Origin: Pelobates cultripes
Lineage: Eukaryota; Chordata; Amphibia; Anura; Pelobatidae
NCBI GenBank assembly: GCA_933207985.1
Contig: OW240912.1
Coordinates: forward strand, 229,036,861 to 229,100,860
Direction: 5' to 3'
Length of the DNA: 64,000 nt
How positions within the stretch are numbered: position 1 is the first letter of the stretch; the number at the start of each line of letters is the position of its first letter. The position numbers and the translations under genes were made by a program. The notes under the pieces were generated by a model that made no database searches, had not been told where the DNA came from, and saw only the letters and a list, made by a program, of their open reading frames with translations. This document shows positions 32,513 to 43,034 of this stretch, piece by piece.

Positions 32513-34627
32513 TTAACCCCTTCCCGACCCAGGACGGTTCAGGACCGTCATCGGCATTTTTGGCTTGCCGACCGATGACGGTCCTGAACCGTCCTAACGG
32601 TCTGAGCTACTTACCTGATCGCCGTCGTTCCCCCGACGGCGATCAGCGTGGCTCCGGTTGTGGGGAGACTGCCAGCAGCCCAGACAGTCTCCCCACACTG
32701 AATTAGGACCCCTGGGGCCATGTGATCGCTTAACACAGCGATCACATGGTCACAATGGGTGTCCATGTGTCTGCCTGCAGGGGGACTGCCTGTGCTGACA
32801 GGAAGTCTCCCTGCATGTGTAAAATCAAAAAATAAAATAAAGTTAGTGTTAATAAAAAAAAATACTTATATATGTGTATATATGATATATAGACATATAT
32901 TATATCTATATAATATATGTCTATATATCATATATATATATATATATATATATATGTCATACTAAGTGTATTTTTATATTAATGTACTTATATTAATATA
33001 AAAATACACTTATAATTAAATTACACACGTATATATACTATATATAATAACTATATATATATTATTATAAAATATAAATAATAAGTAATTTAAATTAAAT
33101 TTTTTTTTAAATAATAAAAAATTAAAAAAAATTATATAGCTATATGAAATTTTATTCTAACTGTATTTTAAAATTAATATATATATATATATATATTAAA
33201 ATACACTTAGAATGAATTTGTATATATATCTATGTATATAAAAATAAATAAAAATAAGAAATATACATATGTCCATATACAAAATTACATAAATAATTAT
33301 ATAAATATACACGTAGACTTCAAATATATAAATATGCATATATATTTAAATTCTACGTGCGTATTTATGTAATATTTTTACATAATTCAGTAATTTTATT
33401 GATTGCAATTTGAGGGACCTGCCTGCCAACCCAGGCCGAAATTCCAGAGAATTTAATTTGCTAGCACTGTATTTTACCCTGTAACGTTCTACGACACCCT
33501 AAAACCTGTACATGGGGGGTACTGTTTTACTCGGGAGACTTCGCTGAACACAAATATTAGTGATTCAAAACAGTAAAACATATCACAGCGATGATATTGT
33601 CAGTGAAAGTTACTTTTTTTGCATTTTTCACACACAAACAGCACTTTTACTGATGATATAATTGTTGTGATACGTTTTCCAGTTTTTAAACACTAATATT
33701 TGTGTTCAGCGATGTCTCCCGAGTAAAACAGTACCCCCCATGTACAGGTTTTATAGCATTTTTGAAAGTTACAAGGTCAAATATATGGGTCAAATATTTT
33801 TACATTGAAAATGGCCAGGTTGGTTACGTTGCCTTTGAGAGCGTATGGTAGCCCAGGAATGAGAATTACCCCCATGATGGCATACCATTTGCAAAAGAAG
33901 ACAACCCAAGGTATTGCAAATGGGGTATGTCCAGTCTTTTTTAGTAACCACTTGGTCACAAACACTGGCCAAAATTAGCGTTCAATTTAGTTTTTTTACT
34001 TTTTTCACACACAAACAAATATGAATGCTTACTTTGGCCAGTGTTTTCGACTAAGTGGCTACTAAAAAAGACTGGACATACCCCATATTGAATACCCTGG
34101 GTTGTCTACTTTAAAAAATATGTACATGTGGGGTGTTATTCAGAGATTTATGACAGATAATAGTGTTACAATGTCACTATTGATAAATTTTAAAATGTAT
34201 GTTTTGAAACCGCAATATCCTACTTGTACCTATAGCCCTATAACATGCAAAAAAAAGCAAAAAAGCACGTAAACACTAGGTATTTTTAAACTCAGGACAA
34301 AATTTTGAATCTATTTAGCAGTTTTTTTCATTCGCTTTTGTAGATGAGTAAAAGATTTTTCAAGTAAAAGTCAAAAAACATGTATTTTTTTCAATTTTTC
34401 ATCAGATTTTTTTATTTTTTTTTAAATTAAAATACATGAGATTATATAAATAATGGTATGTAAAGAAAGCCCCTTTTGTCCTGAAAAAAACAATATATAA
34501 TTTGTATGGGAACAGTAAATGAGAGAGCGGAAAATTACAGCCAAACACAAACACCACAAAAGTGTAAAAATATGCCTGGTCGCAAATGTACAACATCGCA
34601 AAAACAGTCCAGTCCTTAAGGGGTTAA
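32513..34627. mobile_element. Inner non-autonomous piggyBac-type element (2115 bp)
   Basis: Left TTAACCCCTTCCCGACCC; right (inverted) TTAACCCCTTAAGGACTGG. Subterminal 23-bp perfect inverted repeat at 32532-32554 and 32572-32594 (arm starts GGACGGTTCAGGACC). The body has a GC-rich 5' part, a TA-rich tract (about 32860-33400), and two large hairpins (about 33500-33752 and 33902-34112). No protein is encoded; short open frames are artefacts. It lies exactly at a TTAA in the terminus of the outer element. A partial inverted copy is at 47159-49083. Confidence 0.8.
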
Positions 34628-35924
34628 GGACGGAGCCAAATGTACACGTTGTGAACAAAACAAAATGTAAACAAAACCTGGCATTTGCACTACATGTCTG
34701 TCCAACTGTAATTCACCTCTTTCATAGTAAATGCACCCACCCTTATTATATATCATTTTATTCAGGGGAAACAGGGCTTTCATTTAATATCAAATATTTA
34801 GCTATGAAACATAATTTAATATGAAAAAAATGGGAGAAAATACGATTTTTCTTTATTTAGTTCTACATGACATTTTAACGGTCAATGTCATAATACTGTT
34901 TGCTTTTACTGCAATAAAATACACATTTGTATTCAGTAAAGTCTCACGTGTAAGACAGTACCCCCTATGTACAGGTTTTATGACGTTTTGGGAAGTTACA
35001 GGGTCAAATATAGCACGTTACATTTGAAATTGAAATTCGCCAGATTGGTTACGTTGCCTTTAAGACTGTATAGTAGCCCAGGAATGAAATTTACACCCAT
35101 AATGGCATACCATTTGCAATAGTAGACAACCTAAGGTATTGCAAGTGGGGTATTTCCAGTCTTTTTTAGTAACCATTTGGTCACAAACACTGGCCAAAGT
35201 TAGCGTTAATATTTATTTGTTTGTGTGTGAAAAATGCAAAAAACGCCAATTTTGGCCAGTGTTTGTGACTAAGTGGCTACTAAAAAAGACTGGACATACC
35301 CTATTTGCAATACCTTGGGTTGTCTACTATTGCAAATGGTTTGCCATCATAGGGGTAATTTTCATTCTTGGGCTACCATAGGGTCTTAAAGGCAACGAAA
35401 CCAATCTGACAAATTTTAATGTGAAAAAAATGAAACACAAGCCTTATATTTGATTCTGTAACTTTTGAAAACATCATAAAACCTGTACATGAGGTGTACT
35501 GTTGTACTCGGGAGACTTCGCTGAACACAAATATTTGTGTTTCAAAACAGTAAAAAGTATCACAGCAATAATATTGTCCGTGTAAGTGCTGTTTGTGTGT
35601 GAAAAATTCAAAAAACGTCACTTTTACTGGCGATATCATCGTTGTAATACATTTTACTGTTTTGAAACACTAATATTTGTGTTCAGCGAAGTCTCCCGAG
35701 TAAAACAATACCCCCCCATGTACAGGTTTTATGGTGTCTTGGAAAGTTATAGGGTTAAATATAATGCTAGCAAATTAAATTCCCTATACTTTCGGCATGG
35801 GTTGTCAGGCAGGTCCCGCTAATTGTAATTAATTAAAATACCTAATTATGTAAAAATATTACATAAATATATATGTAGAATTAATATATGTGTGTATATA
35901 TATATATATATACACACATGTGTA

Positions 35925-36958
35925 TGTAGCGGAGGTCTAGTATTTCCCAAGTTATCTCCGCTTAAGATCCCAGTGAGGCTCAGGAACAAGTAGTTATAAA
36001 TCCATAAAGCAAGATTTACAGCAGGTAAAACAATATAGCAATATCCCAACAGCAATCCCAATAACTGGACTACACACAGCATCAGGAGCAGAACTAAACT
36101 TTTATTTCCACAGTGGCTTTATAAAGCATGCTCCCATGCAAGGGAGGGATTTCCAGTAATTAGTACAGTGTCCAATCCTGTTCTAGTAACCTCCCACACA
36201 TCTCCTCCCCTTAGCCTGACTCATAATCCCCTTATACAGTACACAAATTCCCCCCAGTTTCTGGATGTACCCCTTTAAATGGCACATCCCATGGTAGTCC
36301 TGATCTGGGTGAGCAACATATCCCAAAATCACCCAGATCGGACCAGGGGTTCGGGAAATTTGTGGAGGTAATGAAAAGACCGACCGCGCTGGAGAGAACA
36401 GCCGAATTGGGTTCCATGCGATGGGGCCCTGCGGTAGGTCACAGTATAAGGGAACAAACTGCACGAAAGGCTAAGGTTACAGAGATCAGAGAGGGTTTGC
36501 ATGAATCCCCTCGTTCGGTTGTTTCTTTCTACCGAGCGAGGGGCCGTTTGGTAGTTTGGAAGCGAACGTATCGTGCGTATGGAGGTCTCAGCGGTGTTTG
36601 CCTAGCCGAGTGTCCGATTTGGGTTCCAGACACTCAACGGCAAAACACCGCTGTTCGGGAGTTTTAAAATGGCCGCCGCCACGTGTTCGTTTCATGAATG
36701 GTGGCCACCCCGAGAACAAAGGACCCACTGCACAGCTTGTCAATTACCCGTTCGCAACATTTTTGCAACAGGTAATTGAAGGCACACTTCACACTGGGGA
36801 GGTCTTACTGTTCGGTAGTTTCATTCCCTTAGTTGCTAGAATGATTCTACCGAACAATCAGACGAAAACAACCTATTTTTACACATATAACCCTGCAATT
36901 TAAGCGAATACATTAAGACATATGCAATTTCCAGGACAGCCCAGTGCCATCCGCTACA
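35925..36958 (-). mobile_element. Solo LTR of a retrotransposon (1034 bp)
   Basis: Starts TGTAGCGGA and ends TCCGCTACA, a perfect 9-bp inverted terminus of TG...CA type. Flanks are GTGTA (35920-35924) and GTGTG (36959-36963), a 4-of-5 match to a 5-bp target duplication inside a TG/TA-rich tract. On the minus strand CTTTATAAAG is followed about 20 bp later by AATAAA, which suggests minus orientation. No internal coding region is present, consistent with LTR-LTR recombination. Open frames here are not genes. Confidence 0.8.
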
Positions 36959-36975
36959 GTGTGTGTGTGTATATA

Positions 36976-37013
<38 letters not shown>

Positions 37014-37699
37014 GTGTGTATATAATTTTTTTAAATTTTTTTAATTTATATATAGGTATATATATAATATGTACGTATATATTTATGTATATAGATATAT
37101 TATTTCGTTCTACGTGTATTTTGATATAAATATATATTAATATCCCAATACAGTTAGAACGAAATAACACACATCTATATATTTTTTAAATTATTTTTTA
37201 ATTTTATTTTAACAATAATTATATATTTAATCAGTATCAGTCTACGTGTAATTTGATATTAATATATATATATAATTATATATATTAATAGTAAAATACA
37301 CATAGACAGTGTATGTGTGTGTGTAAATGTGTATATCTATATATGTGTATAAGTATATAATTTTTTTAATTTTTTTTTTACACGGATATATTGTTTATTT
37401 AAATTCAGCCCCTGCTGGCAATGCAGCAGCCAGCTAACCCGGCCATGTGATTGTGAGGTCTCTCACATGGCCGGAGGGGGTAGGTTGGCGGTGGCAGTAT
37501 CCGCCTCTGGTGACTCCCTGGGATCCCAGGTGAGTCTCCCCGGGATCCCAGGTGAGTCTCCCCAACCGAGATCGCCAGTGTGGGATCGCCGGCGACCGGG
37601 TTAGTAAGAAAAACCAGAGGGCGTACTATTACGCCCTGCGGCGTTTAGAGACGCTTAGAATAGGGCGTAATAGTACGCCCTCCAGTTTTAAGGGGTTAA

Positions 37700-38394
37700 T
37701 ATAATAACCATTGTTCTTTTAAACTATCAATTTAGGTAGTTTCTTGGCATCTATGCATACTAGGCAGTTACTAGTGCATTTGCATTTTTTTTGTCTATCA
37801 CTTTGACTCCTAGATATTGCACCCATCCTTATTAAAAGTCAAATGGATTTTGCATTATGTTATTTATAGTGTGTATGTAGCCATGGCCTACAAAACACAC
37901 GATTCTCATTTATACACCCCGTAACAAATGCTCACTTGTGGATAGTCTATGGCTTTACATTTCTCACGACAGATCTTTCTTACAATATTGTTTCATTTTC
38001 TTCATTTTCCTATCTGTGAAGGTCACCGTCTCATTTATATCTCAGGTTCTTGTATTTATGTTTGTATGAAGCTATTGTATACATGGTGTCATTGTAAATC
38101 TTTTGAAGATTTTCAATTCCTCTCTAGATCTGTTAAAAATAGTCAGCATTCCACATTACATTTTTTTTCCTTTCTTTTTTTTAAATTTTTTTTTACAGGA
38201 TGTAAACCTTGAAGCATGAAAACTCGAATCATGATTTATTTATTTTGGTGCAGCAATACATTTTATTAAAATCTGCCTTGAAAAGTGCACTAAAATTGCT
38301 CTGCCTCCAAGCTGTCTTTTGTATTGTAATTGATTTGAGACTGGGCTATACTGGTAATCAGTTTGAAAATCGCATTGAATTCATGCAGTGTGAG
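37700..38394 (+). other. TYW1 intron, no gene seen
   Basis: AT-rich sequence between the piggyBac-type element and a MITE, with no recognised structure. Confidence 0.45.
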
Positions 38395-38690
38395 TTCAGA
38401 TACCCATAGGAAAGCACTGAGTAATGCTTACCTATGGGCGATTTGAATGCGCGTGTGGCTTTGGCAGCGCATGCGCATTCGGCTCCATTTGGGAGCTGAT
38501 GTCGGCAGGTGGAAGAGAGGTCTGCAGCGCCGAGGAGGCCTGGCGCTGCATTAAGGTTAGTGGCTGAAAGCGTTTTAGCCTCTTCAGCCCACCGGGAGGG
38601 GGGCCACGAGGGAGGGGGGGGACACAACCTAATAACCCTATAGTGCTAGGCAAACTGGTTTGTTTTCCTGGCACTATAGTGCTCCTTTAA
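38395..38690. mobile_element. T2-like MITE, right part
   Basis: From ATACCCATAGGAAAGCACTG through the GC-rich centre (GCGCATGCGCATTCGG) to TTTTCCTGGCACTATAGTGC and TCCTTTAA; TTAA 38687-38690. The left third is missing. Confidence 0.82.
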
Positions 38691-38897
38691 CCCTTTGTGG
38701 TTTTGAGGTATTCTCTTCATTAGGATGTTTTTAAAACAAATTCTTCTTTTTAACTCTTTAGCCATGTGGAGCAATTTTAGAACATGAATGTAATATTCAG
38801 AGCCTTACATAATATCTTCTCAAAAGTTACATTTAGCAGATTTTATTTGCTTAAACTCATTAGAGAGACACTATACTGTTACCAAAATAACTTTTGC

Positions 38898-39000
38898 TTA
38901 AAGGGATTCTATAGTGCCAGGAAAACAAAGCCGTATTTCTGGCACTATAGAATCCCTACCGTCCCCCCTTTCCTCGCCCCTTTACAGTCCCCTTTTCAAT
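38898..39000. mobile_element. T2-like MITE, left-end fragment
   Basis: TTAAAGGGATTCTATAGTGCC with the hairpin partner GGCACTATAGAATCCC about 45 bp later. Truncated after CCCTTTCCTCGCC. Confidence 0.7.
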
Positions 39001-40140
39001 TCACTAACATTATGTGCTCAGTGAACAAATATCTATTTGTTACATTGCAGTGTCAATAGATTTGTGTCACAGTATCAGACAATGAACATCAGTGAAGGCA
39101 ATTGCTTGCTTAACGGTTCCTACTCGTTCAGTGGGAGAATATGTGGCCATACTATTCCATTCTATCATAATACATTACCCTGACCATCAAATACTCTGTT
39201 TAAATCACACTTATTCTAATTTTGTGCTGTTTTCAAAGAGAAGCTGTAAGCATGCACTGTGCTCATAAAAACACTTTGTCAAGTCTACAAACGTAGATTT
39301 GTGTTTTTGTCCTAATCACAGCTACCCGTTCTTGTTCCTTTTATTTTGTGAGAAGGTAAAGTTATACCAGTCTTAGCACATCATAACATTATTTAGGTTG
39401 AAGTAAAGCTACCAGATGTATTCCAGCAATTTATACTTTTTTAGACAACCCCTCAAAAATCAATGCTTTTACAGCATCATTGTAAAACAGACATGTTTTA
39501 GCACATGATTTGTAGCTCTCTGTTGGGAAATCTGTGTTTAACTTAGCTATGCAGCCGTATGTGAAAGTAGAGGAGCTGCAGTGATAGAATCTGCACATAT
39601 AGATCTCCTGTGACAATGAAATATTAATAGTGTGTCTTCTTGGAATGGAGACGCCTGATGATTTATTTGCCCCCACATCTGTATGGCATGTGTAATTCAC
39701 TTGTAGTAACATGCTTCAATGGTGTTCAAGCAGTTGCCACTTATAAAGTAGAATTTCACCTGCTCACTCATGCATGCCATTCTTGGAAAGGAAAAATAAT
39801 ATAATTTTCTCATTTCCCACAAACTCTGTAGTTTTGTAATCTGAAACAGTAGTGAGCAGAATACATCAGTGGTCTGGCATGCAGTGCTGGAAATAATTTT
39901 GGTTTTCTTCTGATTTATATACAAGTATGTATGTGTATATATATTAATAATATATCTATTTTTTTTCTAATGTATGATTTTTATTGGAAGAGTTTACATG
40001 GACACATGACTTTGCCTTCATCATGGAATATAACCGTTCTGTTGACTTTAGTGCCAGGTAAAACAAGAAAATTATAATTGGAAGAGTGTTACATTCCACA
40101 TTTGTGGCATTTTCGACCGTATGGTCATGTAACTCTATAG
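39001..40140 (+). other. TYW1 intron, no gene seen
   Basis: Low-repeat AT-rich sequence. Short open frames (such as minus 39431-39712) show no known protein or splice support. Confidence 0.45.
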
Positions 40141-40289
40141 CAGGGCTGCCCAAAAGGTAGATCCTCAGATGTTGTAGAATGACAACTTCCATAATGCTTT
40201 GTCATTCTAAATGCATTCTTAAGGCATGCAAAGCATCATGGGAGTGGCCATTCTACAACATCTGGGGATCTACCTATTAGGCAGCCTTG
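40141..40289. mobile_element. Short hAT-like element (149 bp)
   Basis: Left CAGGGCTGCCCAAAAGGTAG, right CTACCTATTAGGCAGCCTTG, inverted repeats of about 20 bp with few mismatches. Flanks CTCTATAG (40133-40140) and CTCTTTAG (40290-40297) match at 7 of 8 positions, an 8-bp hAT-type target duplication. The inner arms TTGTAGAATGACAACTTCC and GGAGTGGCCATTCTACAAC also pair. Confidence 0.82.
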
Positions 40290-40497
40290 CTCTTTAGATT
40301 ATTATACAATCTAGCGTAAGGTACTAAAGAAGTATCAATTGTGTATAGATGCAGCCTCTCTATTGGAACAATAGATTTGTCTATATGAACGGTTTGCTTG
40401 TCATGCCCGTATCCCTAAAGGGGGAAATAAGGGAGGAGAGAGAGGGTAAGTGAAAAGAGAAAAAAAAAATGAAGGACAAAGACGAAAAAGGAGTACT

Positions 40498-42110
40498 TTT
40501 TTATTATAATTATTTTTATTATTTTTCTGTTGTGCATGACATAACAGTGAGCTTACTCAGCCACAATAGTAAGCTTACTCAGCCACAATAACATTCACAA
40601 GCTCTACGGCAACATACATAATAAACATAACGTGGCATATGGAGAGACAGCACAGTTTTTGGAAATATGCATCGTGGGTAGACATGTGATATAGAAAGTG
40701 AGCGTTTCTTACTGTCTGTGGTGAGTGTATAGGGTAATATTCTACGTTAGTAGTGCATGCTAGGCAAATTAGAAATTGTGTAGTGGGTCTAGCTGTGGAT
40801 TGTTACAAGGGGATGACCTAATAGGTCTGGTATTAATGTCTGTCGTCACGTTATTTATGAGTGCGTGTGATGGCCCCATGTCCTGTCCGTGTGGAAAAGT
40901 TAAGTGGATGCTCTATACCCCTCTCCATGGAGCCCTCATCCCTGGGCACCCCCTGGTATGCAGGTGATTTCTGTGGCGGGATTGACTCCTACAGGACCCG
41001 TGGGGAATAGGCCTGTCAGGTTGGCTTAGTGTTGCCGATTAGTAGCGGCCATAGCGGAACCCTTGTGTGCCTCTGGGGGTGGGGGACTGAGGAGGTAGGG
41101 AGGGTGAACGGTCCGCCTCTACCTGGAGGGTCCGGGCCGGTCAAGTACATACGGTGACAATAGGATATAACATCTGGAGCTATTTAACTAGAAGACTGTG
41201 GGTAACTTAGACTGGTTAGCTCAGTTGGGTATGGGAGTCCCACTTAAGATGGTAGCTGCTGCGTAAGAGTTCTGGGTTGACCTTCGCGGGACGAATGGGG
41301 CACTCCTTGCCGGATCCCAGTGGTGGGCTGCTTGAGGTACAGTAAGGTTCTCCAGCCGGGTGAGCGAGTCTGGGGGTAAGCCTGATTCCATGCTGACAGA
41401 GTAGTGTGGTAAGTGGCTTCATCGACCTGCGCCAGGCCAGTGTGTTACTGTAGAGGTCAGTATAGAATGACAGTGTCATGTTCTCGAAGTGAAAGGGCAA
41501 GTGCATTCTCAGGTCTATGAGGACAGCTGCTTTGTCACTCCCCTTTTGGAAGGTGACGATTAGGTCTCTGGGGACCCCTACCGGAGCCTTAGCAGGTCTG
41601 GGTATCCTAAAGATGCTGTCCAGGGTGACGGCCTTCGTCTGCCTGGGGGTTAACAGGGCTGTCAGTAATCGCCTTACGTTGTGTGGCAGCTCAGCCTCTG
41701 GGATCTCCTCAGATACCCTTCTGACTTTGAGGTTATTTCGCCTCCGGCTGTTTTCCTGAGCCACAAAGCGGCGATCGTAGGACTGGGTTTGGTGCTTCAG
41801 TTCCTGCGCCTCTCTCTGGAGTGGGGCTATTTGTTGCGAGCTGGCTTGGGAGGTGCTCTAAAGTGCTTCCATGCAGCTCGTTAGTCCCCGCAGGTCATTG
41901 CGGATCGCTGTGACATCTCCCAATATGTTTTTCTGTAGGTCCGCAAGGAGGGCCTTGAAAAGCGCGGTCGATACCGAGGATGCGTCCAGTCACGGTGGTG
42001 CTGCCAGCGTTGGAGCGGGTGTAGGTGAGAAGTCATCTGCTGCGTCGTCTGAGAACTTCTCAGAGATGTCTGAACAGCCACCAAAAAGCATTGCCATTTT
42101 GGGCCCAGAA
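40498..42110 (-). mobile_element. L1-like LINE carrying only ORF1
   Basis: On the minus strand, from about 42100, an ORF1 remnant runs through a coiled-coil-like part (LFKALLADLQKNILGDVTA) into the intact-looking frame 41764-41216. That frame has NSRRRNNLKVRRVSEEIPEA, the hinge typical of L1 ORF1 RNA-binding proteins, then DSIFRIPRPAKAPVGVPRD. The ORF1 start is frameshifted. About 700 bp of non-coding sequence follow, ending in an ATAATAAAAATAATTATAA-like tail at about 40500. No endonuclease or reverse transcriptase lies between, so this is an ORF1-only derivative, similar in design to mammalian HAL1. Confidence 0.75.
41216..41764 (-). pseudogene. L1 ORF1 fragment (RNA-binding protein), partial
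   Basis: 183 codons in frame on the minus strand. The first third matches L1 ORF1 proteins: hinge RRRNNLKVRRVSE, then LLTPRQTKAVTLDSIFRIPR. This is the RRM-like domain that coats L1 RNA and acts as a nucleic-acid chaperone. The C-terminal half loses similarity (LCQHGIRLTPRLAHP), pointing to a frameshift. The methionine at 41764 is internal; the true N-terminus lies upstream in another frame. Confidence 0.7.
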
Positions 42111-42575
42111 GGGACTGGTGGGAGGCTTGGTGTTTTAGGAGCACATAACATAGTGTAACATTTGGAATAATATTGTCCATATGATGTAAAGCTAACAGGG
42201 TTTTGACTTTATCAAGTAGTACATTGTTGATTGCAATTTCCCTCAATAGCTTATGGATGGCTTTTTTTGTGTTTGTTTTCTTGGTGTGTATGTTTTGCCA
42301 GAAACACACTTGGATGGATATGACTTCCTTCCTTGCTCGGGAGCCATACTGCAGCAGTGAACAAACCTGAACCAGGCTGATGGTAGCTGTCCTTTACAGA
42401 TCTGTTCTGATACTAGTAGCTGAAATACTTCTCCCATAAATAACTGCTGGACATGAGTTTCTGGAATTGGGGAGAATCAAACCTTAGAACAGAACCAAAG
42501 ACTCCTGACTGGTGGACAATCTTTTTTTGAGGAGGGGTCTGCCTTTGCAAGTATTGCAAATTTATGGATGTTAAA

Positions 42576-43034
42576 TTCAAAGGGAGACTCCAGACATCTA
42601 AAAAACAATTTAGCTTGCTGAAAAGCTTTGTGTGTAGAATGTGTCCTATTTTTTTATTTTGCAAAAAGTGCAGATTTCAATAGAAACTGATATTTTTTAT
42701 AAATTTACCTCGTTACACCTATGTTTTCATGCAGATAACTAGTCCTGTTATAGTTTTGGTTTGGTTAGCTCAGTAGAGCTAAACTCGAGACAGGCAATTG
42801 CCCAGAACACCAAGACTTCTAATTAAGCAACATTGGAAAGTCAATGATTGGACATCCACACAAAGTCTGGCTTTCAAAGGCAATAGACTAAAGAACAGCA
42901 TGTTTGCCAATCTGTTTTTAGATATTCTTCCAATACAAAAATGCATAATAAAATGCATGCAAGATTTCATATGGGGTATATGTACTAAATAGTGATTATT
43001 TATTTTGTATTTGGGCAGTGGAGTGTCCATTTAA
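42576..43034. mobile_element. T2-like MITE beside the piggyBac element
   Basis: Left end TTCAAAGGGAGACTCCAGAC (eroded TTAA) and right end GTGGAGTGTCCATTTAA. The right TTAA at 43031-43034 is also the left end of the piggyBac element, so the two are back to back. Confidence 0.6.

Larger units (their letters stand above)
32505..37699. mobile_element. Outer piggyBac-type element, with two later insertions
   Basis: Left terminus TTAACTCC then, after the inner element at 32513-34627, TTAAGGACGGAGCC. The right terminus on the minus strand reads TTAACCCCTTAAAACTGGAGG, with TTAA at 37696-37699. Just inside the right end is a long hairpin, AGGGCGTACTATTACGCCCT near 37618 with its inverse near 37660. 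The body holds long inverted repeats (35104-35360) and AT-rich tracts. No transposase was found. The class is inferred from the TTAAC termini and the resemblance to the transposase-bearing element at 43031-46224. Confidence 0.65.

Noticed and set aside
36183..36903. Open frames within the 35.9-37.0 kb block
   Set aside because: They lie within the solo LTR and have no similarity to coding sequence.
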